A stretch of 45,205 nucleotides of DNA from Nocardia pseudovaccinii NBRC 100343 (GTDB lineage Bacteria; Actinomycetota; Actinomycetes; Mycobacteriales; Mycobacteriaceae), in assembly GCF_001613225.1 (NCBI RefSeq), contig NZ_BDBY01000039.1:1-45205 (forward strand). The letters run 5' to 3'. The notes beneath the pieces are model-generated. The model worked only from the letters and a program-made list of their open reading frames with translations, had not been told where the DNA came from and did not search any database. This document shows, in pieces, positions 1-8,727 of the stretch (positions are counted from its first letter, which is position 1; each line of letters begins with the position of its first letter). Made by a program: the position numbers and the translations under genes.

Positions 1-1149
1 GTACGGAATTCACCGACGCCAATGGCCTGAAGACCGGTGACGACGTGCGCATGTACGGTGTCGCGGTCGGCAAGGTGCAGGACATTTCTCTCGAAAATGG
101 CCGTGCCGCTGTCGAATTGACGGTGCAGCGGGATCGGCCTGTCTACGACGCCAGCGTGTTCGCCATTCACTACCAGTCGCTGACCGGACAACGCTATATC
201 CATCTCCGCCAGCCCGAGCATCCGACGCCGAATCTGGCCGACGGTAGCACCATCGGGACCGATCACACCATCCCATCGTTCGAAATCACCCAGCTCTTCA
301 ATGGTTTACAGCCGGTGCTGCAGGAATTCTCCCCCGGCGCGCTGAACCAGTTCACCGAGAGCGTGCTCGCGGTGAACGAGGGCAATGGTGCCGGGATCGG
401 GCCCGCGCTCGATGTGATCGGGCGGCTCAGCTCGTATGTATCGGACCGGCAGGCCGTACTCGCCACCTTGTCGGCAATCTGGAATCGATCTCCGCCCAGA
501 TCGGCGGCCGCTCACCACATCTGGTGACGCTGCTGCGTGAGCTGTCCGATGTGTTCACCGCATTCCAGGAAAAGCTTCCCGCCATCAATGCCCTGATCAA
601 GGATCTCGGCACCGCGCTACGCGCCCCCGATGCCGCCATCGGACATATCGGGGCGCTCATCGACGCGCTCGGGCAGCTGTCGGCCAGCATCTCGACCAAC
701 TGGGCGGATATCAAAACCGCGCTGGTGAATGCCGGGGCGGGCATCGCCTTCGTCAACGAGATCTGGCAGAAGGTGGTGCAATTGGTCGATTCGCTGCTCG
801 TCGACCTGCCGATGTTCAATGACATCTCACGCAAGTACGGCCGCGAGATGCTGCGCGGACTCGACGATCTCGCGCCGTACCTGCGCTTGTTGAGCGCCAA
901 TGTCGGGAAGCTGCAACAGATCGTGGATATGATCCCGGCGTCGGAGCGATCCAGCGGGCGATCGACCCGCGGACCGGGCGGGTGAAGCTCACCTATGCCC
1001 CGCCGAAAGTCGCACTGCCACAGCAGAATGCCGAACAGATCTGTGCCGCGGTGAATGCGGTGCCGCCTGGGCGGTGCCGCAGCGTGGCGAACGGGCTCGA
1101 TGACGTCGATCTGGCCGCGCTCGTGTTCGCTCCGGTAGGTGCGCGATGA
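1..1149 (+). pseudogene. mceD: MCE family protein (mceD position), 5'-partial, two apparent frameshifts
   Basis: Cut at the window edge. The first readable part (from base 3) is an MCE/MlaD domain: GLKTGDDVRMYGVAVGKV is the typical core. Mce proteins form the periplasmic lipid-carrying tube of Mce importers in mycolate bacteria. The reading frame then changes twice. Near 471-474 the frame with codons at 3,6,9 gives way to the -1 frame, where ESISAQIGGRSPHLV leads into LLRELSDVF; near 950 it shifts -1 again, giving GAIQRAIDPRTGRVKL and ending in VFAPVGAR at 1149. Each shift is explained by loss of one base (a G after TCG, a T in GCGTCGG). The C-terminal stop overlaps the next ATG (ATGA), as expected of an intact operon. 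It is either a recent pseudogene or two indel sequencing errors; the latter cannot be excluded. Position before the lipoprotein gene suggests mceD. Confidence 0.75.
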
Positions 1150-2132
1150 GAAAGTCGGTTCTGCTGCGACGGGTCGGATCCGGGTGCGCGGCGGCGGTGA
1201 TGCTGCTCGGCGGTTGCGGTTTCGATCCGTCATCGGTGCCGGTGCCGGGTGCGTCGGTGACGGGTCCGACCTATCAGGTGCGGATCGAATTCGCGAATGC
1301 GCTGAATCTGCCGAAGCAGGCCAAGGTGGTGGCCAATGGCGCCCGGATCGGCAGCCTGCGCAGCGTCACGGTGGTCGATCCATCCGCCCGGGACAGCGGC
1401 CGGATCGACGCCATCGTCGATATCTACATCGGACTTACCACTCCCCCAACCGATTTCGCCACCACCATCGCACCGGGCGGTACCATTCCGCTGCAACAGA
1501 CCAGACCCGCGCTGCAGATCGAGGATCTGATGGCGGCCATGTCGACCTTCATCGGCGGCGGTGCGCTGCACAGCATGCAGGAGATCGTCGATCGCGCCAA
1601 TGCCGTCCTGCCCGCCCAGCCGACCGAGACCGCACGGATCTTCGACACCCTCGGCCACGACGCCCAGGATGTGGCCGACAATCTGGACTCGGTCGGCCGC
1701 CTGCTCGACGCGATACAGCACGACGTCGGGGCGGTGCTGGAAAACCGGGAGGAGTTGGATGCGTTGCTCTCCGAGCGCGGCGCGCGCGATATTCCGGCCT
1801 TCGCGAATTCGCTGGTGTACACCCTGGGTGTCGTCGGCGCGCTCGGCGTCATCGGCCACGCCATCGCCTGGCTCGGCCCGTTGCTGCAGGCCGGAGATGC
1901 CGCCGCCAAGGCGTTCGTGCCCATGCTGTTGGCGGCCGACCCGCTCGACCTGTCCGCGCCGTCCAACCTCAACCGGCTGGTTGCGCTGTTGCGCGACAAA
2001 GTCATCCCATTCGTGCAGCGAGGCCCGAGAGTTGATCTGACCCGAATCGGCGTCGAGGACTCGGCCGTATCCACCGATGACCAGGTCGATCGCATTATCG
2101 CGAGCCTGCGCATGATCGGCATGGTGCGATGA
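1146..2132 (+). CDS. mceE: MCE family lipoprotein (MceE/LprK type)
   Basis: A 328-residue Mce subunit anchored as a lipoprotein. The N-terminus has arginines, a hydrophobic stretch and the lipobox LLGGC with Cys24 as the predicted lipidated residue. The MCE domain follows (about 38-115: TYQVRIEFANALNLPKQAKV, then VANGARIGSL), and the long alpha-helical C-terminal half is typical of MceE proteins, which line the lipid channel between the two membranes. In mce operons the fifth mce gene is the lipoprotein, which fixes the identity. It overlaps both neighbours by four bases (ATGA at 1146 and 2129), so the three genes are translationally coupled. Substrate (cholesterol, fatty acid or other lipid) cannot be read from sequence. 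Confidence 0.9.
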   Translation: MRKSVLLRRVGSGCAAAVMLLGGCGFDPSSVPVPGASVTGPTYQVRIEFANALNLPKQAKVVANGARIGSLRSVTVVDPSARDSGRIDAIVDIYIGLTTPPTDFATTIAPGGTIPLQQTRPALQIEDLMAAMSTFIGGGALHSMQEIVDRANAVLPAQPTETARIFDTLGHDAQDVADNLDSVGRLLDAIQHDVGAVLENREELDALLSERGARDIPAFANSLVYTLGVVGALGVIGHAIAWLGPLLQAGDAAAKAFVPMLLAADPLDLSAPSNLNRLVALLRDKVIPFVQRGPRVDLTRIGVEDSAVSTDDQVDRIIASLRMIGMVR

Positions 2133-3118
2133 AATCCCCTGCCGTCAAACCGAGTTCGGCCGTCTCGCTGGCCGCCATCGCGGCGATCCTGGTGATCGGC
2201 AGCAGCTACTCGAGTTTCGGTGTGATAAAGGTCGGCTGGCTCGAGGAGTACACCGAGGCCACCATGGTGCTCACCGACTCCGGCGGTCTGCTGCCTCGGT
2301 CCAAGGTGCTGCTGTCCGGCATCGAGGTCGGCCAGGTCACCTCGGTATCGCATACCGGTACAAAGGTTTCCGTGCGCTTCCGCGTCGATGACAAGTACCA
2401 CATCCCGACCTCGAGCATTGCGCGGATCGAGAGTCTGTCCGGACTCGGCGAGTCCTATCTGGACTTCCGCCCGCGCGGCGGCGGTGCGGGCCCGTATCTG
2501 CGCGACGGGCAGACGGTGGCCGCGGACAAGATCGTCATGCCGATCTCCATCCCGGAAGTTGCCCAAACGGCGACCCGCATCCTGAACCAGCTCGATCCGC
2601 AGGCAATGGGCGCCATTATCGAAACCTTCAGCCATGGACTGGCGGGGACCGAGGCGGTCGTCCCGCAGCTGTCCCGGTCCACGGATCTGCTCGCGGCCAT
2701 GCTGCTCGCCCGTTCGGATGTCATCCGCGACATGCTGCTCGCCTTCCAGACCGAGGCCACCGATATGTCGTGGTCCGGGCCCGCGTTGCACGATGCCTCC
2801 GGACCGTGGGCCGCGTTCGGACCGCGAGTGGGTGAAGTGGCGGCCTCGATCGCGCGGGTGATCCGCAAGGGCGATGTGCCCGCCGACTACCTGACCGATA
2901 CCAACGAGACGGTCGGGCTCGTGCCGTTGCTGCGGCAACTTTCCGTGCGGCTCGACCAGATCGGACCGGATCTGGCGGCCATGATCCCGCTCGTGCGGCC
3001 CGTGGCCGCGCTGGCGGCAAATGCCGTGCAGCCCTTGGATATCGGCGGTCTCATCACGCAGGCGCTCAATACCACCAGCACCGATGGCACACTGAACTTC
3101 CAGATCACCGTCAAATAA
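2129..3118 (+). CDS. mceF: MCE family protein (MceF type), last gene of the mce operon
   Basis: A 329-residue Mce protein with an N-terminal signal-anchor (about 10-32) and an MCE domain (about 40-118) with the motifs TDSGGLLPRSKVLLSGIEVG and LGESYLDFRP. The remaining two thirds is helical and ends without the proline-rich tail seen in some homologues. It follows mceE with an ATGA overlap and is the sixth-position mce gene; MceF is thought to cap or extend the Mce lipid-transfer assembly in the periplasm. A small hairpin (3123-3141, 5-bp stem) lies just after the stop and may end the operon, but it is weak. Confidence 0.88.
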   Translation: MKSPAVKPSSAVSLAAIAAILVIGSSYSSFGVIKVGWLEEYTEATMVLTDSGGLLPRSKVLLSGIEVGQVTSVSHTGTKVSVRFRVDDKYHIPTSSIARIESLSGLGESYLDFRPRGGGAGPYLRDGQTVAADKIVMPISIPEVAQTATRILNQLDPQAMGAIIETFSHGLAGTEAVVPQLSRSTDLLAAMLLARSDVIRDMLLAFQTEATDMSWSGPALHDASGPWAAFGPRVGEVAASIARVIRKGDVPADYLTDTNETVGLVPLLRQLSVRLDQIGPDLAAMIPLVRPVAALAANAVQPLDIGGLITQALNTTSTDGTLNFQITVK

Positions 3119-3273
3119 CCTCCTGAGACAGCAACGCTCAGCGGACTGACACATCACTCTTTGCGGAAATCTATATCCCCACGAGTCAGCCACGCCGCCA
3201 GCACAGCACGGACCAGAGTTCCGATTCCGTCCCAGACAACTTAGGCTGTGGTGACGTCTTCGAAGGGACAGCG

Positions 3274-3918
3274 ATGTCTGCGATATCGGAATCGCCAACA
3301 CGCGCACTCAACGGGCTGGTGACCCACGGCTGGAACCGAGCCGCGCAGCTCTACAACTTCCCGATGCTGCAACGGGTGGCCTATCGCCCACCACAGGACG
3401 AGATCATCGCGCAATTGCGGATCGGCGGGGCGCGGCGGATCGCCGATATCGGCTGCGGCACCGGCATTCTCGCCGCCCGCATCGAACGCGAACTGCACCC
3501 GGATGTGGTGTACGGCTGCGATGCGTCGGTGGGGATGTTGAGGCGGGCGCGGTCACGATCGGATCGGGTGAACTGGCGCAATCGCCGAGCCGAGGATCTC
3601 GGCCTGCCCGACGGTGCGGTGGAGGCGGTGGTGTCCACGCACGCCTTCCATTTCTTCGATCATGCGGCGGCACTCGCGGAGTTCCATCGGGTGCTGGCGC
3701 CCGGCGGGTTGCTCGCGATCGTGATCAATAATCCGCGTAGCCGGTGGGCAATGGCGCTACAGCCGCCTGCGGTGCGGGGGCTCGCCTACTTTCCGCCGCC
3801 GGAGGAGATGCGTTCGCTGGTCCAGGCGGCCGGATTCACCGTTGTCGAACAGCGGCCGGTGCGTCGCCCACTGCCGCACTCGCTGGTACCGGACGTGCTC
3901 ACGGTCGCAATGCGCTGA
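3274..3918 (+). CDS. class I SAM-dependent methyltransferase
   Basis: A 214-residue protein with the Rossmann-fold methyltransferase signature. Motif I ADIGCGTGILA (about 50-60) binds S-adenosylmethionine, an acidic motif II follows (VYGCDASVGML), then DLGLPDGAVEAVVSTHAFHFF (post I/motif II region) and EFHRVLAPGGLLAIV, typical of the UbiE/Methyltransf_11 family. The substrate is unknown. The ATG at 3274 is preceded by GAAGGGA at a suitable distance. It stands alone after the mce operon with a 155-bp gap, so it is probably a separate transcription unit. Confidence 0.85.
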   Translation: MSAISESPTRALNGLVTHGWNRAAQLYNFPMLQRVAYRPPQDEIIAQLRIGGARRIADIGCGTGILAARIERELHPDVVYGCDASVGMLRRARSRSDRVNWRNRRAEDLGLPDGAVEAVVSTHAFHFFDHAAALAEFHRVLAPGGLLAIVINNPRSRWAMALQPPAVRGLAYFPPPEEMRSLVQAAGFTVVEQRPVRRPLPHSLVPDVLTVAMR

Positions 3919-3993
3919 TACCGCCACCCGTGGCATGCTCGTGTCATAGGCGATTTCCGACCCGAAGGCGGGTGCGATGCCCGAATCAGCGCC

Positions 3994-4668
3994 ATGACCG
4001 AGACCGTGTGGTACGCGTCGTACGGCTCGAATATGCATCTGAGCCGCCTCCGCTGCTACCTCGTCGGCGGGACACCCGACGGCGGCGCGATCACGCTGCC
4101 CGGCTGCCGCCACGGGGCCGAACCGCTGCGATCGGTACCGCTGACGCTGCCCGGCCTGCAATATTTCGCCACCGAATCCCTGACCTGGACCGGCGGCCGA
4201 GCCTTCTACGATCCCGACGCGTCCGGTGAAACCGCCGCCCGCGCCCATCTGGTCACCATCGACCAGTTCTGCGATATCGCCGCCCAGGAGATGTACCGAA
4301 CCCCCGGAACCGACCTGGACCTGCGCGAAGCGATCACCCACGGCCGCGTGACACTCGGTCCCGGTCGCTACGAAACCCTGGTCTGCACCGGCACTTTCGA
4401 AGGGAATCCGGTCCTCACCATCACCGCGCCTTGGCGCTACACCGACCTGCCCGGCAACCCACCGTCGGCCGCATACATCCGCCACCTCGCCGCTGGCCTG
4501 ACCGAATCCCACGCCTGGACAGTCGAAGAGATCGCCGGGTACATCGCCACCCGCCCCGGCGCGGAACTCGGCTGGACCGCCGCGACCATCGCCGCCCTGC
4601 TGCGTCAGGCCACGCGAATGGATGCGGAGACGATCGCGCCGTCCCGAACGACCAGCATGTCGCCATGA
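3994..4668 (+). CDS. gamma-glutamylcyclotransferase-fold protein
   Basis: A 224-residue protein starting with VWYASYGSNM. The YGSN motif near the N-terminus is the substrate-loop signature of the GGCT/AIG2/BtrG superfamily, which cyclises gamma-glutamyl amines to 5-oxoproline. A central RAHLVTIDQFCDIAAQEM segment fits the usual position of the family's catalytic acid, but I cannot assign that residue firmly. The last 60 residues (HAWTVEEIAGYIAT) resemble C-terminal extensions in actinobacterial members that are sometimes named histone deacetylase in databases. The real reaction is unknown. An upstream ATG at 3977 lies in another frame, so 3994 is the likely start. Confidence 0.78.
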   Translation: MTETVWYASYGSNMHLSRLRCYLVGGTPDGGAITLPGCRHGAEPLRSVPLTLPGLQYFATESLTWTGGRAFYDPDASGETAARAHLVTIDQFCDIAAQEMYRTPGTDLDLREAITHGRVTLGPGRYETLVCTGTFEGNPVLTITAPWRYTDLPGNPPSAAYIRHLAAGLTESHAWTVEEIAGYIATRPGAELGWTAATIAALLRQATRMDAETIAPSRTTSMSP

Positions 4669-4732
4669 GAACCGCCGGACACCGTCGTCGCTCAGCCGCC
4701 GAGGATCGAGGTGGCGGCGGCCTCCAGGGCCG

Positions 4733-5262
4733 TCACCACCCGGCCACCGAGCCGATGCCGACCACCGCCCTGGCGACGGCATACAAGACTCCGACGAGCA
4801 GATGCCGGTTCGGGCTGTCCTTTCACTAGCCGCCTCCCGAATACTCAGCAGCGCACCGTGATCGAAGGTGAAGACCTGGCTGATCTCGTTCTGCTGACGC
4901 GCCAGCTTCCGGCGCCTTCGCACGTAGCACAGTGCACAGTGCACAGTGCACAGCGCCAGATCACGGATCGGATGGCGAGTCCGGGCGGCCACCGCGTGTT
5001 CGGCCACCGCGACCAGATCCACCCCGGGTGAACGAGCGACCGATCGCAGCGGTTCTTCCAACACCTTCTCGACCACCTCGGTGGCGAGCACACTGTCCAA
5101 ATGGACGGCCGCGCAATGATACCGGGTGGCCTCGTCACGACGCAGCGAACCGGGACCGGTCGGCTGTGTCCTCCCCTCCACAGGATCCACTCGGCGCGAG
5201 GGCGCCCCACAGTTCCCGCAGGACGCGTAGTCTTCGGGTTCGCATGGGCACACTCTGGGCAT
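4733..5262 (-). pseudogene. decayed gene of an actinobacterial hypothetical membrane-protein family
   Basis: Between 4669 and 5367 there is no intact plus-strand gene. On the minus strand a stretch reads like real protein: EATRYHCAAVHLD, VVEKVLEEPLRSVARSPGVD, LVAVAEHAVAARTRH, the pattern of an N-terminal region I recall from large actinobacterial membrane proteins of unknown function. The frame then runs into a 7-bp tandem repeat (giving LALCTVHCALC), and a membrane-segment-like sequence HLLVGVLYAVARAVVGIGSV appears in a different frame at about 4736-4803, ending at a stop at 4733. The picture is a truncated, frameshifted remnant rather than a functional gene. The family memory is unverified, so confidence is modest. 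The start at 5262 is only the first ATG of the open stretch. Confidence 0.42.
4927..4954. repeat. 7-bp tandem repeat, four copies
   Basis: GCACAGT repeated three times followed by GCACAGC. Because the unit is not a multiple of three, each gain or loss of a copy shifts the reading frame of the minus-strand remnant it lies in, which is consistent with slippage having contributed to the decay of that gene. Confidence 0.9.
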
Positions 5263-5367
5263 TGCACACCGGTAGCCAAACATTTCACCGGGATCAGTTC
5301 CTGGAAATTCACTGTGCTGTACCGCAATTCGCCTGCACCCGATCACGACGGGTGTAAGAATCACCCG

Positions 5368-6171
5368 ATGAGCCTGGGTGCGGGCAATATGTTGCTCGAA
5401 CGGGATATGGGGCACCTGCGAATACTGGTGGCCTCGCCGCTGGGTCGGGTCATCGAGCCGGTACTGAAACAAGCATTCGCTGGTTCGACCGTCGCGGTGG
5501 CGCTGGACCGGCAGGCCGTGCGGCGCGAGGTCGTGCACCAGGTCCGCTTCGATGTGGTGATCACCGATCTGATCTGGAACGATCCGGCGCTGGAATACGG
5601 CTTCGACGGCTTGGACGTGCTGGATATGCTGGGTTCGGCGCAACGCCAGGCCGCGGTGCTGATGGCGGCGCAGGGGCACAGCATGGAGCGCGACCATCTG
5701 GACGAAGCACTGCTCAGGTCTTCGGAATTGGCTGGCTTCTATTCGAAATCCTCTGGCGTCCCGGCATTGTTGGAGGCGATTCCCCCGGCGGCGACCGGAC
5801 GGCGGCCACATCTCGAGCCGCCGCCGGCCACGCCGCCCCCGCTGTATCGGCTGTTCCAGGGGCAGCGCGGTGAGACGGCCGCGCGGCTGGCCGGAGCCAT
5901 TGCCGCGGGTCGCGCCACCGATGCCGTTTCACTGGCCAAGGCCGCCCGGGTCGGTCTCAATACCGCCAATAAGGTGGCCAGCGTCTATATCGGGCCGATC
6001 GTGCTCGAACGCGGCGAGCACGATCCCGACTTACCGCTGACCGCCAATGCGATCTACCGGTGGTGCGGCGTGCACGCGCATTACCTGCTCAGCTGGTGCC
6101 GCCGCAACGGTCACGACGACGTACTCACGGCTGACACACCGAGCAGCAGTTCGTCGAGATCCACCCGATAG
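5368..6171 (+). CDS. receiver-like DNA-binding regulator
   Basis: A 267-residue protein. Residues about 15-135 resemble a response-regulator receiver domain: a hydrophobic strand HLRILVASPLG, then FDVVITDLIW with Asp67 at the phospho-acceptor position, GLDVLDML, and FYSKSSGVPALLEAI where a receiver has its Lys/alpha-5 region. The acidic pair normally at the first strand is missing (VAS), so phosphorylation is doubtful. After a proline-rich linker (PHLEPPPATPPP) comes a helical C-terminal domain (about 165-250: ETAARLAGAIAAGRATDAVSLAKAARVGLNTANKVASV) that looks like a helix-turn-helix. No kinase lies nearby. The ATG at 5368 is chosen because upstream sequence in frame is not protein-like; ATGs at 5389 and 5407 are alternatives. 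Its last 61 bp overlap the 3' end of the convergent ThiF-like gene. Confidence 0.65.
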   Translation: MSLGAGNMLLERDMGHLRILVASPLGRVIEPVLKQAFAGSTVAVALDRQAVRREVVHQVRFDVVITDLIWNDPALEYGFDGLDVLDMLGSAQRQAAVLMAAQGHSMERDHLDEALLRSSELAGFYSKSSGVPALLEAIPPAATGRRPHLEPPPATPPPLYRLFQGQRGETAARLAGAIAAGRATDAVSLAKAARVGLNTANKVASVYIGPIVLERGEHDPDLPLTANAIYRWCGVHAHYLLSWCRRNGHDDVLTADTPSSSSSRSTR

Positions 6172-7193
6172 CGCCCGGAGCGCAGCCTGTCACCGCACGC
6201 GATCAAACGCGCGGCCAGTGCGCCGACGGCGCCGGCCATGGTCGCCGCGGTGCCGAGCTGCGGCCAGCTCGGCAGCGTATGGCCCACCTGGGTGAGCGAA
6301 TAGCGCAGCCGCGAGGTGAGTCCGCCGCCGACTATGGCACCGACCAGCCGCGACCGTTGGTCCGGATCGCCGAGTTCGGCGAGCGACCAGTGCGCCGCGA
6401 ATTCGACACGCCCGTGCAGGATCGGATAGGCCGGGTCGAGGTCGTAACGTTCGATATCGAGAAGCACATTGTCGCCGTTGTCGGTGACCATGACGACCGG
6501 AATTCCGGCTGCCTTCGCGCGTCGTCGAATATCGAATTTCATCGGCAGATCGTCCATTTCCTCGAGCAGCACCGCCAACTGCTCGGTGCCATGCCCGCCG
6601 AGGAAGTCATCCGCGAACTCGGGCACATAGCCGTGCGGGAAGGCATCGATCCGGGTGTAGGGGTCGACCTCCAGCGTGCGGCGTTGCGCGAGTGTCAGTT
6701 TCGACTCCCCCAGATCGCAGACCGAGGCGGCCAAGCGGTTGAGATTCGTCGTGCCGAGGGTGTCGCGTTCGGCGAGGCGGAAGCGTCGCGCGCCGGTCAG
6801 CGAGCAGACCGAGAGCGCCGCCGCGCCGACGCTCAGCCCGGCGATGCCGATCAAAGCCTCCGACCAGGTTCGCTGCTCGTGGGTTGCGATCAGGAATCGG
6901 TTGCGGGCCGTGCGCAGTCGCCAGAAGTGTTCGGCATCGGGCAGTTTCACCACGGTTCGACGCCAAGGAAAGACGATAAAGCGAGCGGCCGGTCCGCTAC
7001 GGCGCAGCGACGCGATGTGATTCGCCATATCCGCTCGTGCCTGCGGTGTGGCGGCAACGAGCCGGGGATGGTCGAGGGCGGCCAGTTCGGGTAGGCAGCC
7101 GTCCCACGCATCGACGTAGCGGAATCCGGAGCCGGGTGCGAGCAATTCCGCGATCCGCGCGGAATCGTTTTCAGGGTGCAGTATCTCGATCAT
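6111..7193 (-). CDS. ThiF/E1-like adenylating enzyme (MoeY-like N-terminal half)
   Basis: A 360-residue ThiF/MoeB/HesA-superfamily protein. A leader domain (about 65-110: FIVFPWRRTVVKLPDAEHFW, RTARNRFLIATHEQ) resembles the N-terminus I recall for M. tuberculosis Rv1355c (MoeY). The nucleotide-binding core follows: glycine loop IAGLSVGAAA (about 117-126), ERD with Asp144, the NLNR motif at 150-153 and Lys165 in LGESK. These residues adenylate the C-terminal carboxylate of a ubiquitin-like or other substrate in the family. The CxxC zinc motifs of MoeB/ThiF are absent, and the nitroreductase domain of Rv1355c is not present. ATGA overlap with the upstream AMP-ligase gene (7190-7193) indicates co-translation and a joint function. 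No ubiquitin-like partner is visible nearby. Confidence 0.78.
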   Translation of the reverse strand: MIEILHPENDSARIAELLAPGSGFRYVDAWDGCLPELAALDHPRLVAATPQARADMANHIASLRRSGPAARFIVFPWRRTVVKLPDAEHFWRLRTARNRFLIATHEQRTWSEALIGIAGLSVGAAALSVCSLTGARRFRLAERDTLGTTNLNRLAASVCDLGESKLTLAQRRTLEVDPYTRIDAFPHGYVPEFADDFLGGHGTEQLAVLLEEMDDLPMKFDIRRRAKAAGIPVVMVTDNGDNVLLDIERYDLDPAYPILHGRVEFAAHWSLAELGDPDQRSRLVGAIVGGGLTSRLRYSLTQVGHTLPSWPQLGTAATMAGAVGALAARLIACGDRLRSGRYRVDLDELLLGVSAVSTSS

Positions 7194-8623
7194 GCCGCAC
7201 GCTCCGTCCAGCGATGTTTGATATCGGCTTCGAATCCGGCCGATGCGAAGGGCCGCAGGCTGATCTCGGGCTCGGCGGCCGCGCCCAGCGTCCGGTGCAG
7301 GCGGCGGTATTCGGTGTTGGTATGTTCCAGCGCGTCCACGACCGCCCGCCGCAGCCGCACCGCGAACCCCTCGATCGGGTGCGTGCCCGCGCGCAATTCG
7401 ACCCGCAGGGTGAGGGTCTGCTCGAACTGCCTGCCGGTGCTGGTGGCGAGTACGAACTTTCCGGTCACCGTCGGGGCTATGTCCGGATGTTCCAAGGCCA
7501 TTCGCACGCTGTCCGGGTAGATCTTCAGCGCGTAGAAGGACGCGGCGATATCGGTGCGCCGGTGCAGCGCCAGGAATCCGCACGAAGCGGTCGAGGCGGT
7601 AATCGGAATATTGTTGTCGCCGACCAGATCCGCGAGCTCGGGGGCCGAGAACAGCGCACCCCGATCGTTTATGCGGTAGCGCACCAACGGGATCGCGGTA
7701 TCGACGGTGAACAGGAAGCGCTGCTCGGCATCGAGTTCGGCAAAGCGGTAGTCGGCATCGTATTCGACCAGGGTGGGCTGGATTTCGTCCGCACCGAACA
7801 GTGCCGTGCCGACGACGCGCTGTCGCGCGGCCAGTCGGCGCACGGCGATGGTGGTCGCGGTCTCGTGTCCCATGATGCCCGCATCAGCGGTGCCGTACAT
7901 CAGACAGGTTGCGGTGGGGTCACCGGATTTGCCGATCCGCCGCAGCACCCAGTCACGCCAGTTCTCACTGATCGCCTCCCCCGCCAACAGGATTCGCAGA
8001 TCCTGACTCAGCACCGCTTCGGACGCGCGGTCCAGCACATCCTTGATGAACGGCGGATAGCCCGCGAGCACCACTTGGTCATAGCGCGGGCCGAGCGTCG
8101 CGATATTGTCCAGGATCGTTTCGGCGTCGATGCCAGGGGCGATGACCGAGAGTCGATGGCCGCGGCGGCGCAGCATCAGCGCACCGGTGTAGGTGTAGGT
8201 GCCGCCGATCCAGTTGCCCATGGCAAAGCCGATCACCAGCAGCGTCGAACGGCGCTGGGATCCGAAGCACTGCTGGAAGATCCGCGCGTAAAGTTCGGTA
8301 CTCTCGTCGAGGGAGGCGATATCGCGCGGCCAATAGGTCGGGTGTCCGGTGGAACCGGAACTCGTGGACCACGTTCCGGCTCTGGTGATATCGCCGCGCC
8401 AGACCAGCGCGTCGAGCGGATATCGGTGCAGATAGTTCTCTTTCGTCATGGCGGGGACATTGGCGAAATCGGCAAGGGTGTGGATATCGGCGGGGTAGAC
8501 GCCGTGCGCGGCGAGGAAGTCCGCGTAGGCGGGCACCTGCCGAGCAGCACGGTGGAAAACACCGAGCGCACGTTGGAATCCCGGTGCCGGGTCCGGTTTC
8601 ACGGTTGGCAGAGGTATCGACAT
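7190..8623 (-). CDS. PaaK-like AMP-dependent ligase (phenylacetate-CoA ligase family)
   Basis: A 477-residue member of the ANL adenylating superfamily, PaaK/CapK branch. The P-loop motif STSSGSTGHPTYWPRD (about residue 105-120), the A5-like motif MYGTADAGIMGHE and the A7-like RYRINDRGAL motif are all present, followed by a C-terminal subdomain. The family makes an acyl- or aryl-adenylate and usually passes it to CoA or another nucleophile; the acid substrate cannot be predicted. Coupling to the ThiF-like gene suggests that two separate adenylation steps serve one pathway. The ATG at 8623 is preferred over longer in-frame extensions, which would run into the end of the WD40 gene and lack protein-like sequence. 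A direct-repeat element (8691-8711) lies in the 104-bp upstream gap. Confidence 0.82.
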   Translation of the reverse strand: MSIPLPTVKPDPAPGFQRALGVFHRAARQVPAYADFLAAHGVYPADIHTLADFANVPAMTKENYLHRYPLDALVWRGDITRAGTWSTSSGSTGHPTYWPRDIASLDESTELYARIFQQCFGSQRRSTLLVIGFAMGNWIGGTYTYTGALMLRRRGHRLSVIAPGIDAETILDNIATLGPRYDQVVLAGYPPFIKDVLDRASEAVLSQDLRILLAGEAISENWRDWVLRRIGKSGDPTATCLMYGTADAGIMGHETATTIAVRRLAARQRVVGTALFGADEIQPTLVEYDADYRFAELDAEQRFLFTVDTAIPLVRYRINDRGALFSAPELADLVGDNNIPITASTASCGFLALHRRTDIAASFYALKIYPDSVRMALEHPDIAPTVTGKFVLATSTGRQFEQTLTLRVELRAGTHPIEGFAVRLRRAVVDALEHTNTEYRRLHRTLGAAAEPEISLRPFASAGFEADIKHRWTERAA

Positions 8624-8690
8624 GATAGTTGTCCCTGAGTCGGAAGTAGTGCTCCGCAATCGTCCGACCTGCGATAACGCCATGCGGAAC

Positions 8691-8711
8691 AGTCCATACA
8701 AGGTCCATACA
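8691..8711 (+). promoter_or_regulatory. direct-repeat operator-like element upstream of the AMP-ligase/ThiF operon
   Basis: The 9-mer GTCCATACA occurs at 8692-8700 and again at 8703-8711, an 11-bp period (one DNA turn). A near copy of the whole 20-bp element lies upstream of the nSTAND-WD40 gene on the other strand (12564-12583, 18 of 20 identical). Direct repeats with 11-bp spacing are typical sites of OmpR/PhoB-type and SARP-type activators; which protein binds here is unknown. Confidence 0.5.
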
Positions 8712-8727
8712 GGCGCTGCGCGGCGGG

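Noticed and set aside
3757..5811. A 684-codon open frame on the minus strand
   Set aside because: Most of it lies opposite the methyltransferase, the GGCT-like gene and the regulator and is not protein-like. Only its middle (about 4830-5262) was kept, as part of a decayed gene.
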